Origin: Cordia subcordata
Taxonomy: Eukaryota; Streptophyta; Magnoliopsida; Boraginales; Cordiaceae
DNA: 64,000 nucleotides
NCBI GenBank assembly: GCA_028554755.1
Contig: JAPTOF010000005.1
Location: 5,217,501-5,281,500, forward strand
Direction of reading: 5' to 3'
The notes below the pieces were generated by a model, which made no database searches, was not told the origin of the DNA, and saw only the letters and a list, made by a program, of their open reading frames with translations. Position numbers and translations under genes: made by a program. Shown in pieces: positions 22,140-34,942 of the stretch. The stretch's first letter is position 1; the number at the start of each line of letters is the position of its first letter.

Positions 22140-22990
22140 TCCATTATTAGGTGGAACAAATTAACTAATAAGTGATTTAAAATTGAATATATTTTGAGCA
22201 CCATTGTAAGAGTGGCATATCAGTGCTTACATGGCATAGTTATTTTTATTTATCATTTTACTTTCTATTATTTCTTATCTTTATAAATATACATTATTAG
22301 CTTTAATTGAAGTATTAAATGGTCAATCAATTAATGCTTAAGATAAAATTTATTTGTGAATTTCAAAAGGTTTATTTCATATCTATTATGTAAATATATT
22401 ATTAGTATTGGAAATTTAACTTCTCATCAATTAATTCTTAAAATAATATTCATTTATGAGTTTTAAAAGATTAAATCCGAGTAAATTTAACATGACTATT
22501 AAAAAAATACTTTTTTGAACATTATGAGAGTGTCATGCCAGTACTTATATGGCAATAGTTACTTTATTATTAGCTTATACAATAATTTATTATTTATTAT
22601 TGATTTTTTTTTATTTTTATCTTTATGGATATAATTAAATTATTAGTGTTACTTGATAAATTAAATAATCAATCAATTAATATCATTTGTGAATTCCAAA
22701 AGATTCTCTTGTTATGTATTATGAATATATATTCTTGTTTTTAATTTAGAAACTTAATTGCCAATTAATTTTTAAAAATCATATATTCGTTTGTGAATTC
22801 AAAAGGTCCATTTCTTATTTATTATGAATATGTATTATTAGTTTTAATTTGAAAATCTAATTACTAATTTAGTTAATGTTTAAAAGCCTTAAAGTATTTT
22901 TTATCTGTGAATTTTAAAGATTAAAACCTAAGTAAATTTGATATTTATTATTAAAAAAATTGTATAAAGCATAAAATATTCATGACTAAA
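22140..22990. repeat. degenerate modules of about 100 bp
   Basis: About five copies of a module run from CAATTAAT-TTAAA through TTTGTGAATTTCAAAAG to TATTATGAATATGTATTATTAG, near 22331, 22428, 22673, 22765 and 22872. Two further paired blocks read GAGTG(G/T)CAT(A/G)CCAGT-CTTA-ATGGCA (near 22211 and 22529). It lies in the right half of Helitron-like element 2 and is non-coding. Confidence 0.6.
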
Positions 22991-23021
22991 TTCGTGCAAA
23001 ACACAGATAAAAATGCACTAG

Positions 23022-24836
23022 TTTATACTATATTATATAGGAAAAACCCTTTGTAATATAATAATGACAAATGTCGCACAAATAGCATTCTTAACATCTT
23101 TTTGCCACGTGGCTCTCTTACATTACGTTTAATTGTAAAAACTGTATGTCCCCACAATTCTGCTTAACATCACATGCTAACATACCTTTCATGCCATCAG
23201 ATTTGCTTCTTTTTTCTATATTACTCTCTGGCATAAATATACCAAAAACCCTAATCATATGCACTTATCTTTCTCTGCTGTTTCCTTTTTTACCCTAACT
23301 ACAACGTATACAACATGTTTGCCACATCCAACTTCTTGTCTTTTTTGTGCTAAATACCACTTTTTGTTCATCTATAATTCCGCAATAGATCATTACATAA
23401 ATTCCCTCTAAAATCAAGCATCTGACTTATATATGGAGTTCAATTGTGTTTTTCCATGCTTATAAAATTATGATAATCGAAATGATTTTGTTCAAACAAA
23501 ATTTGCACTAATCTCGACCGCAATTTTTGGTGATGGATATTTTTCCTTCTACTATCGGGTGATCGCATATGGTTTGTAATGTTTTTTTTTGGTATTTATA
23601 AGTGTTGTGATTACATTAATTAGCATTCATCTTCTCCCTGTCCCACCATTTTCATTTGTAGCTAAATAGGGACATTTACTATTCTCCGTCATGTCAATTT
23701 GTTATTTTGTTGGTCATTTTTCAACTCTTCTTTGTACATGAGTTTGGTCAGTCAAATTTTAGTTTTTTGTATTTTGAATCACTAATATTTTTTCTTCCAC
23801 TAATTATTTGAAGCTTAAAGAAAAGACCAGATTTATGGTGTTCTGTTCTCCCTTTAGATTTCTATAAAATCTTCTATCTCTGTGGAATGAGGTTTTGACA
23901 TATATGATTATGATATCTATAGCTTTTTTGGTTATATTTGTCTCTTCTTTAAAACAGTTCCTGACATAGCTTTTTTTAATTATATTTTTAGTTTTTTTAA
24001 TAATTTTTTTTCTATCTGGGTCTTTTATGTTATTTTGATCTTTTGTCTTTCATTCTTTGATTTTTAGATCTTGCTATTCAAGAAAATCATTTAAATTAGT
24101 GTATGAAATTGATGTGTTGTTGTATTATGAATGGCTTTCAATGATGTAAACATATTATTTTATTACTGTTCATGAATATGATGTACTGTATAGGCTTTGA
24201 GTATTTCTTATTCAATTCCTGCCCAATGAATTGATGCTCCTCGAACTATTCTGATTGATACTAAATTGCGTATCATTAATTCCTTATCTTAAGCTCTGTG
24301 TCACTGTTTGTTTATCAATTACCTTTTTATACTAATTAGCACATCCATTTCTTGAATTTTGGGCCATTTATATTATTTCAAGTAGAGAAGGCTGTATTTT
24401 GATTTATATTTGATTATGTGTAATTCATTTCTTATCTCATGCTTTGTGCTACTGTCTGTTTAGCAGTTAGCTCTTCACACTAATTACTACATCAATTTTA
24501 TGAATTTTATTCGCAATGAACTTATTTTGCTCGAACTAATTTAATTGATACTGAGTTGGGTATTATTCATTCCTTATCCTATATTGTTTTTTACAATTTG
24601 TTTATCATTACCTCTTGACACTAATTACCACATCTATTTCAAACTGAAAAGGCCATATTATCGCTTACACCCTTAAACTGATTTGTACAATTGCTTTCAC
24701 AATCTTAAAATGAATTTCATATTATGAATTAGTACCTAAATTTTGTGTGCTGACTAAAATTATTCTTTAAACTTGTTTTTAAGTTATTCTTTACTATTAC
24801 TTTATTACACTCCACCATCTTGAATTTTTATTTTAG
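23022..24836 (+). mobile_element. 5' end of Helitron-like element 3 and leader of the RPA-like gene
   Basis: It begins directly after a Helitron-type CTAG end with an AT-rich start (TTTATACTATATTATATAGG), similar in wording to the start of element 2 but lacking the canonical TC. T- and AT-rich DNA without open frames leads to the RPA-like start codon at 24837. The part from 23537 on recurs at 46077-47414. If this is a Helitron, its intended right end lies beyond 58990 and was not found. Confidence 0.45.
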
Positions 24837-25296
24837 ATGGCACCCCCAATGAACTATATTGCCGATCTAAGACCACCATGTCAGATGTAATGTATTATAA
24901 TACAGGTGGTTCATAAATGGGATGTTACGGATGGAGATGAGAAAAAAGGAATTGATTTGCTTCTGTTGGAAGAACATGTATGATCAGTTTATCCTATTCG
25001 TCTCTAATTTTTCTATTATCAACTTTATGAGTATTATTTAATTTTAATTTTTAATTTTGATTTCTTACTAATTCATTAAATTTTCATTAAATTTTCTTGC
25101 AGGGTGATATAATACAAGCCTCTATTTGGAAGTCTTTGATTCAAAGTAGGAAACTCGCATTAGAAGGGAATATTTATGTTATAGTAAATTTTAGCCTCAA
25201 GGATAATAATTCTAGCTTTAGAATTATGCATCATTCTCAACCTATCATCTCCAATAATTACACCTTTTTCAAGGATACTATTTCTAGTAATATTGC
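24837..25296 (+). pseudogene. RPA-like (DUF223) gene, left copy, exons 1-2 only
   Basis: Exon 1 (24837-24977) starts MAPPMNYIADLRP, like the N terminus of plant RPA 70-kDa-like proteins, but hits an in-frame TAA at 24888-24890. Exon 2 (25103-25296) encodes a DUF223 OB-fold start (DIIQASIWKSLIQ, then EGNIYVIVNFSLKDNNSSFR). It is cut by the SIRE-type LTR at 25297. The splice junction here is in frame (acceptor AG then GGTGAT), whereas the right copy lost one G there. It is a dead partial duplicate of the gene at 47415. Confidence 0.8.
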
Positions 25297-26701
25297 TGTA
25301 AGGGGCAAATAATCTTAAGAGGGGGGGGGGTGAATTAAGATCATGTCCAATTTTTACAATAAAAATCCACACAAACACAAGTAAGGTCACTTAAACAACT
25401 TAACAAACACTTAACAAGAAAATATGACAAGTAAGCTAAAAGTGAAGAGAGAGAATAGGAACACAACTGATTTTTAGATGGTTCGACCTTATCTACGTCT
25501 ACTATCTAAGGATTCTCCCTTTAGGACTTCAATACCTTTACTAGTATGTGTGCACCTTCAAGTGTTGATGGGCACAAACCAACTTGCTTTACAACTCTTT
25601 AAGGCTCCCCTTCAAAGAACCTAAAAGATTCACTCTTTAAGATTTCCCCACACTTTCTCAAGCTTAATAAATGTATCTCTCAAGAAAGTCTAGCTCCTAG
25701 AGTGTTTTTACAACAACAAATTAAAGAATAATGTGTATTGATAAGCTCAACATCTAGTAAGTGGGTGTAGCAATGAATAGCCCTTGAATACTCAAAGGAT
25801 TTCACAATAATAGCTCAATCTCTCAACAATTTCTGAGCAATAAATGATATGAAATAAGTTTGGAAAGCTTAGATAATGTTGTTCAAAAGATGGGAAACTG
25901 TATTTATAGAAAATAAGAATGTTAGGCCAATAGATGTTGAAAAATAGGATTAAAATCGTGTTCCAATGGCTACAGCATTTAATGCTATAGGGGAGCCTGG
26001 TCGCCTGAGCTGGTCGAGCGGCTAGGGGTCTAGCTTCCTTGTTGAAGCCACTAACTAGGCTGGGCACCTAGGTCGATTGACTGGCTAGGGGGTCTAGCTA
26101 GAAATCTTAACATTTTGTAAAGGCCAGTTGATCTTCGCAACTAGCTGGTTGACTGGCTATGGGGTCCAGCCACTCCAGAATGTGTAGAAAAATTGGCAAG
26201 CATGTTTTAAAATCAACCATCTTTGATCCAAAGCATTTTTTGCAAGTATAGAACATTTCAAAAAGGTTTTCTAGGACATTTAGAGTTCAAAACATGCTAA
26301 CACATTTCTTTGAAGTTTTTCAAGTATTTATGCAATGAGAAGCATTACTTCAAAGATGTAAACTATTGCCCACAAGACTTTTAGGCAAAACATGCAATGA
26401 AAAATCAAATTGATTGAGCTATAAAGGTGAACCTAAGGCTATTCACAAAGAAGCACTTAACCGGTACCTCTTATGACACCTCGTCTCTGCCTTATGACTC
26501 CTCATCCTCTTTGTTTTCATGCTTGAGGTCCTCTCTTCTTGGATTAACATCCTTCTCAATTTGATCATGGGTTAAGTCCAACACTTCTAACAATTACAAG
26601 TACCTATCTTAAGAATATATTCAAGACGAGCTCACAAGATCTTTAGCATTCAAGAATATAATTTGCATTATCAAAATCATCATGTAAATAGTATTAAACC
26701 A
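25297..26701 (-). repeat. 3' LTR of the SIRE-type element (complete)
   Basis: 1405 bp bounded by TGTAAGGGGC on the left and AAACCA on the right. The right boundary is set by the adjoining polypurine tract. Its left 0.8 kb matches 45245-46060. A run of ten G lies at 25321-25330. Confidence 0.8.
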
Positions 26702-26720
26702 ATAATCTCCCCTTTTTTTA
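26702..26720 (-). promoter_or_regulatory. polypurine tract of the SIRE-type element
   Basis: The minus strand reads TAAAAAAAGGGGAGATTAT, purine-rich and directly beside the 3' LTR, where plus-strand DNA synthesis is primed. Confidence 0.7.
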
Positions 26721-27484
26721 TGATAAAAAATTATTTCTTAAGAATGAAGTCTAAAAAATTTGACTCTCCCTCAACATAAGCAAATATAGGCATAAAAAGC
26801 ATAATGTAGGGAGTGCAACAAGGTTAATCCCCCTTTCAAATTCAATCCATGCATATATCAGCAAATGTAAACATTCACCAAGGCATTAAGCATAAACACA
26901 TATAAGCATCATGAATAAGCATTATCACAAATTTATACCATTCATAAACTTCACACCATTCACAATTCATGCAATGCCATTTCTTCCCCTTTGGCATCAT
27001 AAAAAATAAGTAAAAGCATAGAAGAGATGGTGAAGAAAAGGAATATTACCATTAAAAAAGTAAAGCAATAACTAATAAAGTCAAGAAATGAGCTAAAAGA
27101 CTAGCAACCAACTAAAAACAAGTTAAAGTAGTCAATGAAACCAACTAAGTGCTAAAGAGTTTGAAAATCATGAAAAAGCACAACGTTTTTGACAAGTCAT
27201 GGTGAACACAAGAGTCAAGGATTATGGTCACGGTAGTCCTTGAATAAGTCGTTCACGTCCGAGCATATTCCCTTGATCTCAGATTCAACTTGATTCCTCC
27301 ATGCCGATAGCTCAGTCTAATTTACATCCCATGTGGCACTCATTTGTCCAATACTTGTGCTGAGTGCGTATATCTGAGTCAGTATCTATGCCCTGATAGA
27401 AGGATCTTCTTATTGTACTCTAGTGCTAGAACCTGTTCTACACCTCATCTCTTCATATTTCTGTTCATCTATCTAGGCTTGTTC

Positions 27485-28800
27485 TCATGAGGCATGCATG
27501 ATGGCCCTAAGCTTTACTTCTTTGGGAGGCAAATCTGTGTCATTCTCTTCTGAGCTCACATTCATCGATATCATAACATGCTCTCTAATATCAACTCCTC
27601 CTCCGTTAAACTGTTCTGCCCACTCGGCCTCATCCAATGCCTTTTGAACCTTATCTATATGGCAAGCTTTCGATCCCATCACTGGATTGCTAAAAGTGGT
27701 GCCTTCCCTATATCATTGCTTGATAGCTTCTCGTATATCATGGGCAAACTAAAGTAAGTGGCCCTATTAATAGGGTTCTTGTTGTACCAATATATCCCCA
27801 AGAAGTTCATGTAGGTCATGTTGAAGTTCCAAGCAAACGGCTTAATTCTTTCTTTAGGCTTGATGTTGAAATGCGTAAAGATCTGAGTCAAAGCCATAAC
27901 ATAGCCTAGAGTAAGGGTTTTTTCCTCCATCCTTATCATTAATATGAAGCATATGTTGCAATTTAAGAAACAATAAGGCAATTTTATGCTTCTTATGAAG
28001 CATGGAAAGCACATAAGCATCAATCAAAGGAATTTTTCCTTCATTTATCGTCTTAACCAATAGAACTTCACTAATGACCTTTAAAGCTATTCTCTTGTTC
28101 ATATCAACATCTTTTAGCAATAGAAGAATCAAATCTGGGGTTTTGGGAGCAACTCCATGGCACATAAATCTAATAACCACGTCAGCATATTGTTTGGCTC
28201 CTTCTAGCCATCCTTGACTATTGTAATGACTCTTTCTATCAACCGGTATATTAAAAATCTTATTTAACACATCCTCGGACCACACTTATTGCATACCATT
28301 GATTTTAGTTCAAGCTTAGGACTCCTACGTTCAATATCAAGATTCTCATAGAATTCTCTCACTGTACAAACATGAACTCCACAATTTAAATGCAAAATAT
28401 TATTCCAATCTTGACTATCAAAGAGTCGGAGAACATTGGTACCTACAAAATTTGAGTCCACGAGATATTTACCATACACCATGGATTGTTTATCATGAAT
28501 CTTTGAATATGGCTAAGGTGGAGGTGATTGAGTTCTTGCTCTCTTGCTTCTCCCACATTCAGGACCTCTTCCTCTTGGATTCACTATGTCTTTGAATCAA
28601 ATTTTGCATAATAATCGGATAAAACTTGTCTATGTGAAGCGGGTTTGATGATTTTGCAAAGAGATTTGAGAAATTTTGGTGAAAAAATGAGATTTGAGAA
28701 GGTGGGTTTGAAGGGTTTTAGGGTTTTGCGTGAAAAAAATTGGGAAAAGATGAAAAGAATAGGGTTAAAATCCATCAAATTAACTTTCACCCACACTGAG
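27485..28800 (-). pseudogene. envelope-position ORF with plant-transposon-protein domain
   Basis: It lies between RNase H and the polypurine tract on the minus strand, in several frames (28584-28796, 28264-28482, 27854-28285, 27485-27682). The part with a VREFYENL block, preceded by DWNNIL and followed by a conserved hydrophobic region, resembles the putative plant transposon protein domain. That domain is found in extra ORFs of SIRE- and Athila-type elements. A serine/arginine-rich stretch precedes it (near 28500-28580). No signal peptide or membrane anchor is evident, so an envelope function is not supported. At least three frame breaks make it non-functional. The domain name is from memory. 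Confidence 0.55.
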
Positions 28801-28985
28801 TCGATTGACCAACTAGTTCAGTAGGTCGACCAGCTAGGCTGACTGGCCAATTAGTAAGAAAACTACAAGACCCAGTCAACCTTCTATGCAGGTCGATCGA
28901 CCAACTATGTCGATTAGCTTGCCTATATTGTGAAAAAATGCATTTTTCATCAATTCAAAGTCACAAATTCGCACATAAACATATT

Positions 28986-29944
28986 TTAGCCATAATAGTG
29001 GATGTCAATCTCTCTCCTAATTTTACAAAATTGATCCTTATGCAAGGGTTTGTTAAAAATATTGGCAACTTGATGCAATTTATCAACAAATTCAAGTAAA
29101 ATGTCACATTTTTGCACATGATCTCTAATGAAATGATGCCTAATCTCAATATGCTTAGTTCTAGAATGTTGAATGGGATTCTTAGTGAGATTAATGGCAC
29201 TAGTATTGTCACAATAAATAGGATCATGATCATAATGCATAATCAAGCAAATTTTGTTTTATCCACAAGACTTGAGCAACACAACTTTCGGCGGCAATAT
29301 ACTCCACCTCAGTAGTTGATATAGCCATATTATTTTGCTTCCTACTAAACCAAGACACTAAAGAATGACCAAGAAATTAACAAGTGCTACTAGTACTCTT
29401 ATGATTTACCTTACAACCGGTAATATCAACATCTGAAAAATCACATAAATCAAATGAAGTTCCTTTTGCATACCGAAGTTCCTTTGCATACCAAAGTCCT
29501 AGGTTACTAGCTCCCTTAAGATATCTAATGATTCATTTTACGACAATTAGATGTGTTTCCTTAGGATTAGATTGAAATCTAGCACATAAACATACGACAA
29601 ACATGATATCTGGCCTTGAGGCCGTCAAGTAGAGTAAGCTACCAAATCATACCTCAATATTTCTTCTCATCTATCGGCTTACCCTTTTCATCTTTGTCTG
29701 ACTTGGTTGAGAGATTCGCGGGGGTTCCAATTTCTTTAGCATCCCTAAGCCTGAATTTTTTTATTATCTCCTTTGTGTACTTGGCTTGATTTATGAAGAT
29801 ACCCTTCTTGGTTTGCTTGATTTGGAGTCTGAGGAAGAAAGTCAACTCACCTATCATGCTCATCTCAAACTCCCTACGCATACACTTAGAAAAAATCTCA
29901 CACAAAGCAACATTAGTGGCACCAAACATAATATCATCCACATA
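28986..29944 (-). pseudogene. SIRE-type reverse transcriptase C-terminal half and RNase H
   Basis: At the insertion edge (29944) it starts with the catalytic reverse transcriptase motif YVDDIMFGATN. It continues through MSMIGELTFFLRLQIKQT and the FINQAKYTKEIIKKF block (29654-29941). The RNase H end at 28986-29246 has IYCDNTSAINLTKNPIQHSR and KHIEIRHHFIRDH, the copy-typical Copia C terminus. Stops separate the blocks, near 29250-29650 in particular. The N-terminal half of the enzyme is 11.4 kb away at 41390-41670. Confidence 0.85.
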
Positions 29945-29949
29945 GATTC

Positions 29950-31845
29950 TGATGTTATTTTAAAAACCCACAAGTGCACTGATCGAAAGTAGTGTAGTGT
30001 GTGCAAGAATACGAGTATCGTCTCCTTAGGAAGGCCTCTAACTATGGTTTTCAAGTCCTATGTGTCCTAAGTTAACTACGTGTCGAAACAAAATTATTTT
30101 TCAGATTTTCAGAATTTTGAATTAAAGGAAACTCTAAATTAAAAATGGAATTAAACTACTTAAACTAGTGTGCAATAAAAAGACAACCAATTAGAGAGGG
30201 AGTGATTAAATCAATAGAGACAGACTAGGGTGATTACTACTCCATTATAGGGTCGGAATTTTATTCTTGCTTTGAATATTTTGATGGCTTTGATGACTTC
30301 TTTTAGAGGTCCAAACTCACTAACTGTACTATCCCTAATTCTCAGTGCAATTCTATCCCTAAGCGGATCTTACTTAGAGCATAGCCTTGTCCTTATTAAC
30401 TAGGTTTTTAGGGCTTAGTTGGCTAAGACTTATAGATCGGCGTGACTAATATACTAACCTAGGGTTTAAACAGTTAACTGTGTTTCAAGCCAAGGCCTAA
30501 TCCACCTAAACTCAACCAAGTGTAATTGGTGACCTATAAGTTTTATTTCATCCTAAAGAGAACACATTAAACCTAATTATAAAATCAAGGACAATTAATC
30601 AACACCGTATAAAGGGATGCAAAATATTAAGAGTATAAAAATACATGTTTCTTCATTAAGGCAATTAAGCAAACACATAGACATGCCCAACAATCACCAT
30701 TAAAACAATAAAAATCAAACATTTATTTAAACCATCAAAATATCCCAAGACAAGTTTTACAATCCTTAACCCATAATAGAAATAGTAATCAACCCTAAAA
30801 TAAATTTAGCTCAACATGTTAAAAGAGAGTACCAAACTGAAATTTAATCTCATAAAAATTAATTCCATGTCCAAGAAATTAAATATCAAGCTAAGAACCT
30901 CTTCCCGTTTCGCAAATCTGTCTTCTTATCCAAGATTTTTCTCCAATAATTGTTCCAAATTAATCCCAAAAATCTTACAGAAAACATCTCCAAAATAGCC
31001 CAAGATAAAGATAAAAAATAAAGAAAATAAAAGATATTTTTTTAAAAATTTTTTGGCATTTTTTTCTCTCTTGGCCTGTGAAAGAACCGAGAATTTTTTT
31101 TCTCCTCTCCGGCTGCTGCGTGTCTGCTCTTTTATAGTGGTGTGTGTGTGTGCTCCCAAGGCGGTGGGGCTGGTGGGTTATAATATATATATTATTATAC
31201 AACACAAGTCATGGCATATATATATATATATATATAAAAGTATGTTTTTACTTCTCATCATGTGCATGCGGTCAAAATTGAAGTCCAAGGTCAAAATTGA
31301 GCACTTAAGTCTTGAATTTGGTAGTCGTGGATTATGCATGCAGTATAGTATACATTTATTATATTATATATTTAGTATTGCATGTGTGATTGGCTATTAT
31401 AATATTATTTATTTATTTTTACTAACTAATTAAAGCTAACCTAATAAAATACTATCTTAATGAAAGTACTAGCCTAAGAAATACTAACCTATTTTTGTCC
31501 TAAAATCCTAGATATCAATTAAATGCATTCTAAAACTACTTAGAAGACCCTAATTCTAATCAAACCTAATTGAATTAATTTTCTTACCCCTAATTAGTAA
31601 ATTACTAATTAACTAATACCTAACTACTACTAATTAGTTAACTAAAACTCACATCAAACTAATACTAATTAAAACAACTAAAAAAGATATATAAAAAGAC
31701 AAGAAAAAGAGCACAGTACACACAAACACTCAATGAGACTCAATAAGCACTCAAAAGCTCGAAATAGACAAAATTAGCACCAAAGCATGCACTCAAACAT
31801 ACTCCAAATCATGCAATTTACACTCCAAAAACACACACTTCGACA
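29950..31845 (-). repeat. 3' LTR of the Athila-type element
   Basis: 1896 bp, starting TGATGTTATTTTAAAAACCC and ending CACTTCGACA, next to a G-rich polypurine tract (minus GGTTTGGGGG). It contains a TA microsatellite near 31213. It is slightly shorter than its partner at 39387. Confidence 0.85.
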
Positions 31846-33461
31846 CCCCCAAACCTTCTTCTTGCTTGTCCTCAAGCAAGACTACTCCTAAGCTTATATC
31901 ATGATGCTCACAAGGTTGCCAAAAGTATTGACTTGCTATCTTGACGAATTTAAGGAGTATGAGGAGCAATTCCTATTGTAAAAAGGATCTCCAAGCCTTT
32001 TTTGGATCCTCCTCTCAATTACAAAGGTTTTCACACCTCTCGGGAACTTACCAAGTAGCTAGAGCCACCACGAGCCTAGGATCCCAACTCACGCACCCGG
32101 GATGCTGATATTTCATGCCCCTATCACTAACATGGTCTCCCAATATACACTTAGCCCAAAGATGCAAGAAAAAGAGAGAATTACAACACAACGGCTTGCA
32201 ATTGGTGTAAAAGCCTTATTCACGATACAACAGAATGATGTTCTCGGTGATTGGGGCCCCCGTGTAGCGAGCTTTCAACCAGCACATCCCAGCCACCTAA
32301 GGCTTAGGGTACTAGGGGAAGAAACCCCCCTCGGGCATACTAAATCGGGTTTCGCCAACCATTTCAAACGGAAAATCAAAGAAAGAGAACTAAATATGTG
32401 TCAAATTGACATTGTGTCCTTTGACATTTATTCAACATACTTCATTTTTTTCTTGCCATTTGGCTTTTTTCACATTTTTCCCTTTTTTCCCATTTCTTTC
32501 ACCTTTTTTTTTGCTTTTTTTTTTGGCATAACATAAATACAAAAAAAAAGAAAAAGAAGGGCTAAGGCACACTAAAAGAACCAATCAAGCAAAGGGACAG
32601 TCACATCAATAACCTTCTAAAAACACTTTTTCCAACCAAGTTGTGGGGCAACTACAAGGTGCATTCTTAGAAGTACTCACTCCCTATAATTTTCAAAAAG
32701 ATTCTCTTCAAAGTCCTAGTTCTCCCTCCATTCTATTCACTCCCCACAATACTACCTCATCTTTGCCAATCAATTAAGTCAATCAACAAAAGCCAACACT
32801 CCAATTAACAGAGAGATAAACGACTCTATATGCGTAAAAAATCGAAAAAAAATTTCACCATTTTGAGCAAAACCATGCAAATCTACCCTTTACATCAAAA
32901 AAATAAAAAACAAAATGAACTCTTATACCCCCAAACCTAAACTTTGCTTGTCCTCAAGTAAATAGCCATTAACCGCACAAACAAACAAACAATAAAGTAC
33001 ATATATGGGAAGTGTGGAAAGGGTAGAAAAATAAAGCCACGAGGATGGAAAGATACAACCTTGTGTTCGTGTGACTTCACAAATGCTAATGAAATTCCAA
33101 TCATCTATTAACCTGTTTCTTATCAATACACAAACACTCAAAAGACACACGAGATTGGTAGACATATGCCATGCAAGTCCGCATTGGCATTTCAAATAAG
33201 AACTAGGATGTATGCAAAAATAGAGACGGGGAATGCAAGGAATGGGAACAAAGCTCTAGCTATTAAAAGGAAAAGATAAAGACAAATACATAAAAACAAA
33301 AGGAAAAGAACGAAATTACCAAAATCTAGGTTGCCTCTTAGTAACGCTAACCATCAGGCCGTCAGCTAGGCAAACTCCATTCATCAAATGTCATATGAAG
33401 GCTCCTGAAGCTCAATGGACTCCACTCAAGCCATGCTCAGGTCAAATGAATGCTTCAGGCG
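31846..33461. other. non-coding 3' region of the Athila-type element
   Basis: There is no open frame with a recognisable domain. The sequence CCCCCAAACC followed by GCTTGTCCTCAAG occurs twice, at the LTR edge (31846) and again near 32926, so the polypurine-tract region is duplicated about 1.1 kb apart. Confidence 0.55.
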
Positions 33462-34771
33462 CTACCCATTCACAGTCAATACTCGTCCATCCTTCAAATC
33501 CTTAATCTTTACCACTCCAAAAGGGTAGGCTTCAATAACCTCGTACGGACCATCCCATCGACTTCTCAATTTACTTGGGAAGAGCTTCAATCTAGAATTA
33601 AACAACCAAACTTTGTCAGCAGGAGAGAAAGATTTCCTAAAGATATGCCTATCATGCATTTTCTTCATTCTCTCTTTATAAAGCTTGGCGTTCTCGTACG
33701 CCTCATATCTCAATTCCTTCAACTCAGTTAAGTCAAGGTTCCTTTTCTCACCTACAGTAGACATGTCAAAATTTAAAGCCTTAATAGCCCAATATGCTCT
33801 ATGCTCTAACTCGATAGGTAGATGACAAGCCTTCCCATACATTAACCTATATGGACATACCTATGGGGGTCTTGTAAGCAGTATGGTACGCCCACAATGC
33901 ATCACTCAATCTACAAGACCAATCTTTCCTATCAGGCCTAACTGTTTTTTCTAGAATGGACTTGACCTCTGTATTTGAAACTTCAACCTGTTCACTCGTC
34001 TGAGGGTGATATAGGGTAGCAATCTTATGAGTGACTGAATATTTTCTAAGTAAAGCCTCAAGTGTCCTATGGCGAAAGTGCTTTCCTCCATCACTAATCA
34101 AGACTCGTGGTACCCCAAACCTAGAAAAAGATGTGCTCTCGAATGAACTTCACCATAACCTTGTGGTCATTGGTTCGCGTAGGGATCGCCTCAACCCACT
34201 TAAATAGATAGTCAACAGCCACTAAGATGTATAGATACCCAAAGGAAGGTGGGAATGGACCCATGAAATCAATTCCCCAAACATCAAAAAGTTTACACAC
34301 AAGAATAGGGGAAAGGGGCATCATATTTCTCCTAGAAATAGACCCAGATTTTTGACATCTAACACATTTTTTACAAAATTCTTGGGCATCTCTAAAAAGT
34401 GTGGGCCAAAAGAATCCACTTCGCAAGACTTTAGCTATAGTTTTCTTTCCTCCAAAGTGACATCCACGCGCCTCATCGTGACACATATTTAAAATATTTT
34501 CAAACTCGCTCGCCAGAACACACCTATGAATTACCTGATCTACACACATCTTAAAGAGATAAGGATCTTCCCAAAAGAAATGCTTAACCTGTGAATAAAA
34601 CCTATCCTTTTCTATTTTTTCCCATTGGGGTAGCAAATGACCTGTTACAAGATAGTTTACTATATACGCATACCATGGTGTATGATGTGGGACAACAAAC
34701 AATTGCTCATCTAGAAAAGACTCACGAAAAGGAATAGAATCACTAGGGGACTCATGAATAAGATAGGACAA
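33462..34771 (-). pseudogene. Athila-type integrase
   Basis: Three minus-strand frames give one integrase. The zinc-binding HHCC region is at 34350-34520 (CHDEARGCHFGG ... CKKCVRCQKSG). The catalytic core has its first aspartate in VWGIDFMGPFPPSFGYLYIL (34121-34300), the second in [18 protein letters not shown] (34101) and a glutamate in the following helix ([11 protein letters not shown]). The C-terminal domain is at 33462-33842 (RHIFRKSFSPADKVWLFNSR, then KLRSRWDGPYEV). Frame breaks near 34110 and 33845 disrupt it. No chromodomain follows, as expected for the Athila lineage. Confidence 0.87.
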
Positions 34772-34942
34772 ATGATTAGTAGCAGAATTCTCACTACCCT
34801 TTTTATCTCTAATTTCTATGTCAAATTCCTACAAAAGGAGCATCTACCTAATCAAGCGGGGTTTAGATTCACGCTTATACAAAAGATATCTCAAAGCCGC
34901 ATGATTGGTGTAAACTATGACCTTAGACCCCAGAATGTATGA

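Larger units (their letters stand above)
12198..23021 (+). mobile_element. Helitron-like element 2, split by a Tat-like LTR element
   Basis: It starts TCTATATATTATATAAAATA directly after the CTAG end of element 1. It ends at a weaker Helitron-type terminus, an imperfect CGTGCAAAACACAG hairpin followed by CTAG (23018-23021). The two halves (12198-15304 and 22068-23021) are AT-rich and non-coding. The left half has repeated modules (about 12440-12535 against 12763-12905, both with a GAAAGAAATGTT core). The right half has about five degenerate modules of roughly 100 bp. Everything in between belongs to the LTR element. That the two halves form one Helitron is inference. Confidence 0.45.

Noticed and set aside
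27485..28800. Ordinary host gene with a novel domain
   Set aside because: Its position between RNase H and the polypurine tract, same strand, identifies it as the 3' ORF of the SIRE-type element.
32102..32536. 144-codon + strand open frame in the Athila-type element
   Set aside because: It lies on the strand opposite to the element's genes, ends in low-complexity Phe runs, and has no domain.
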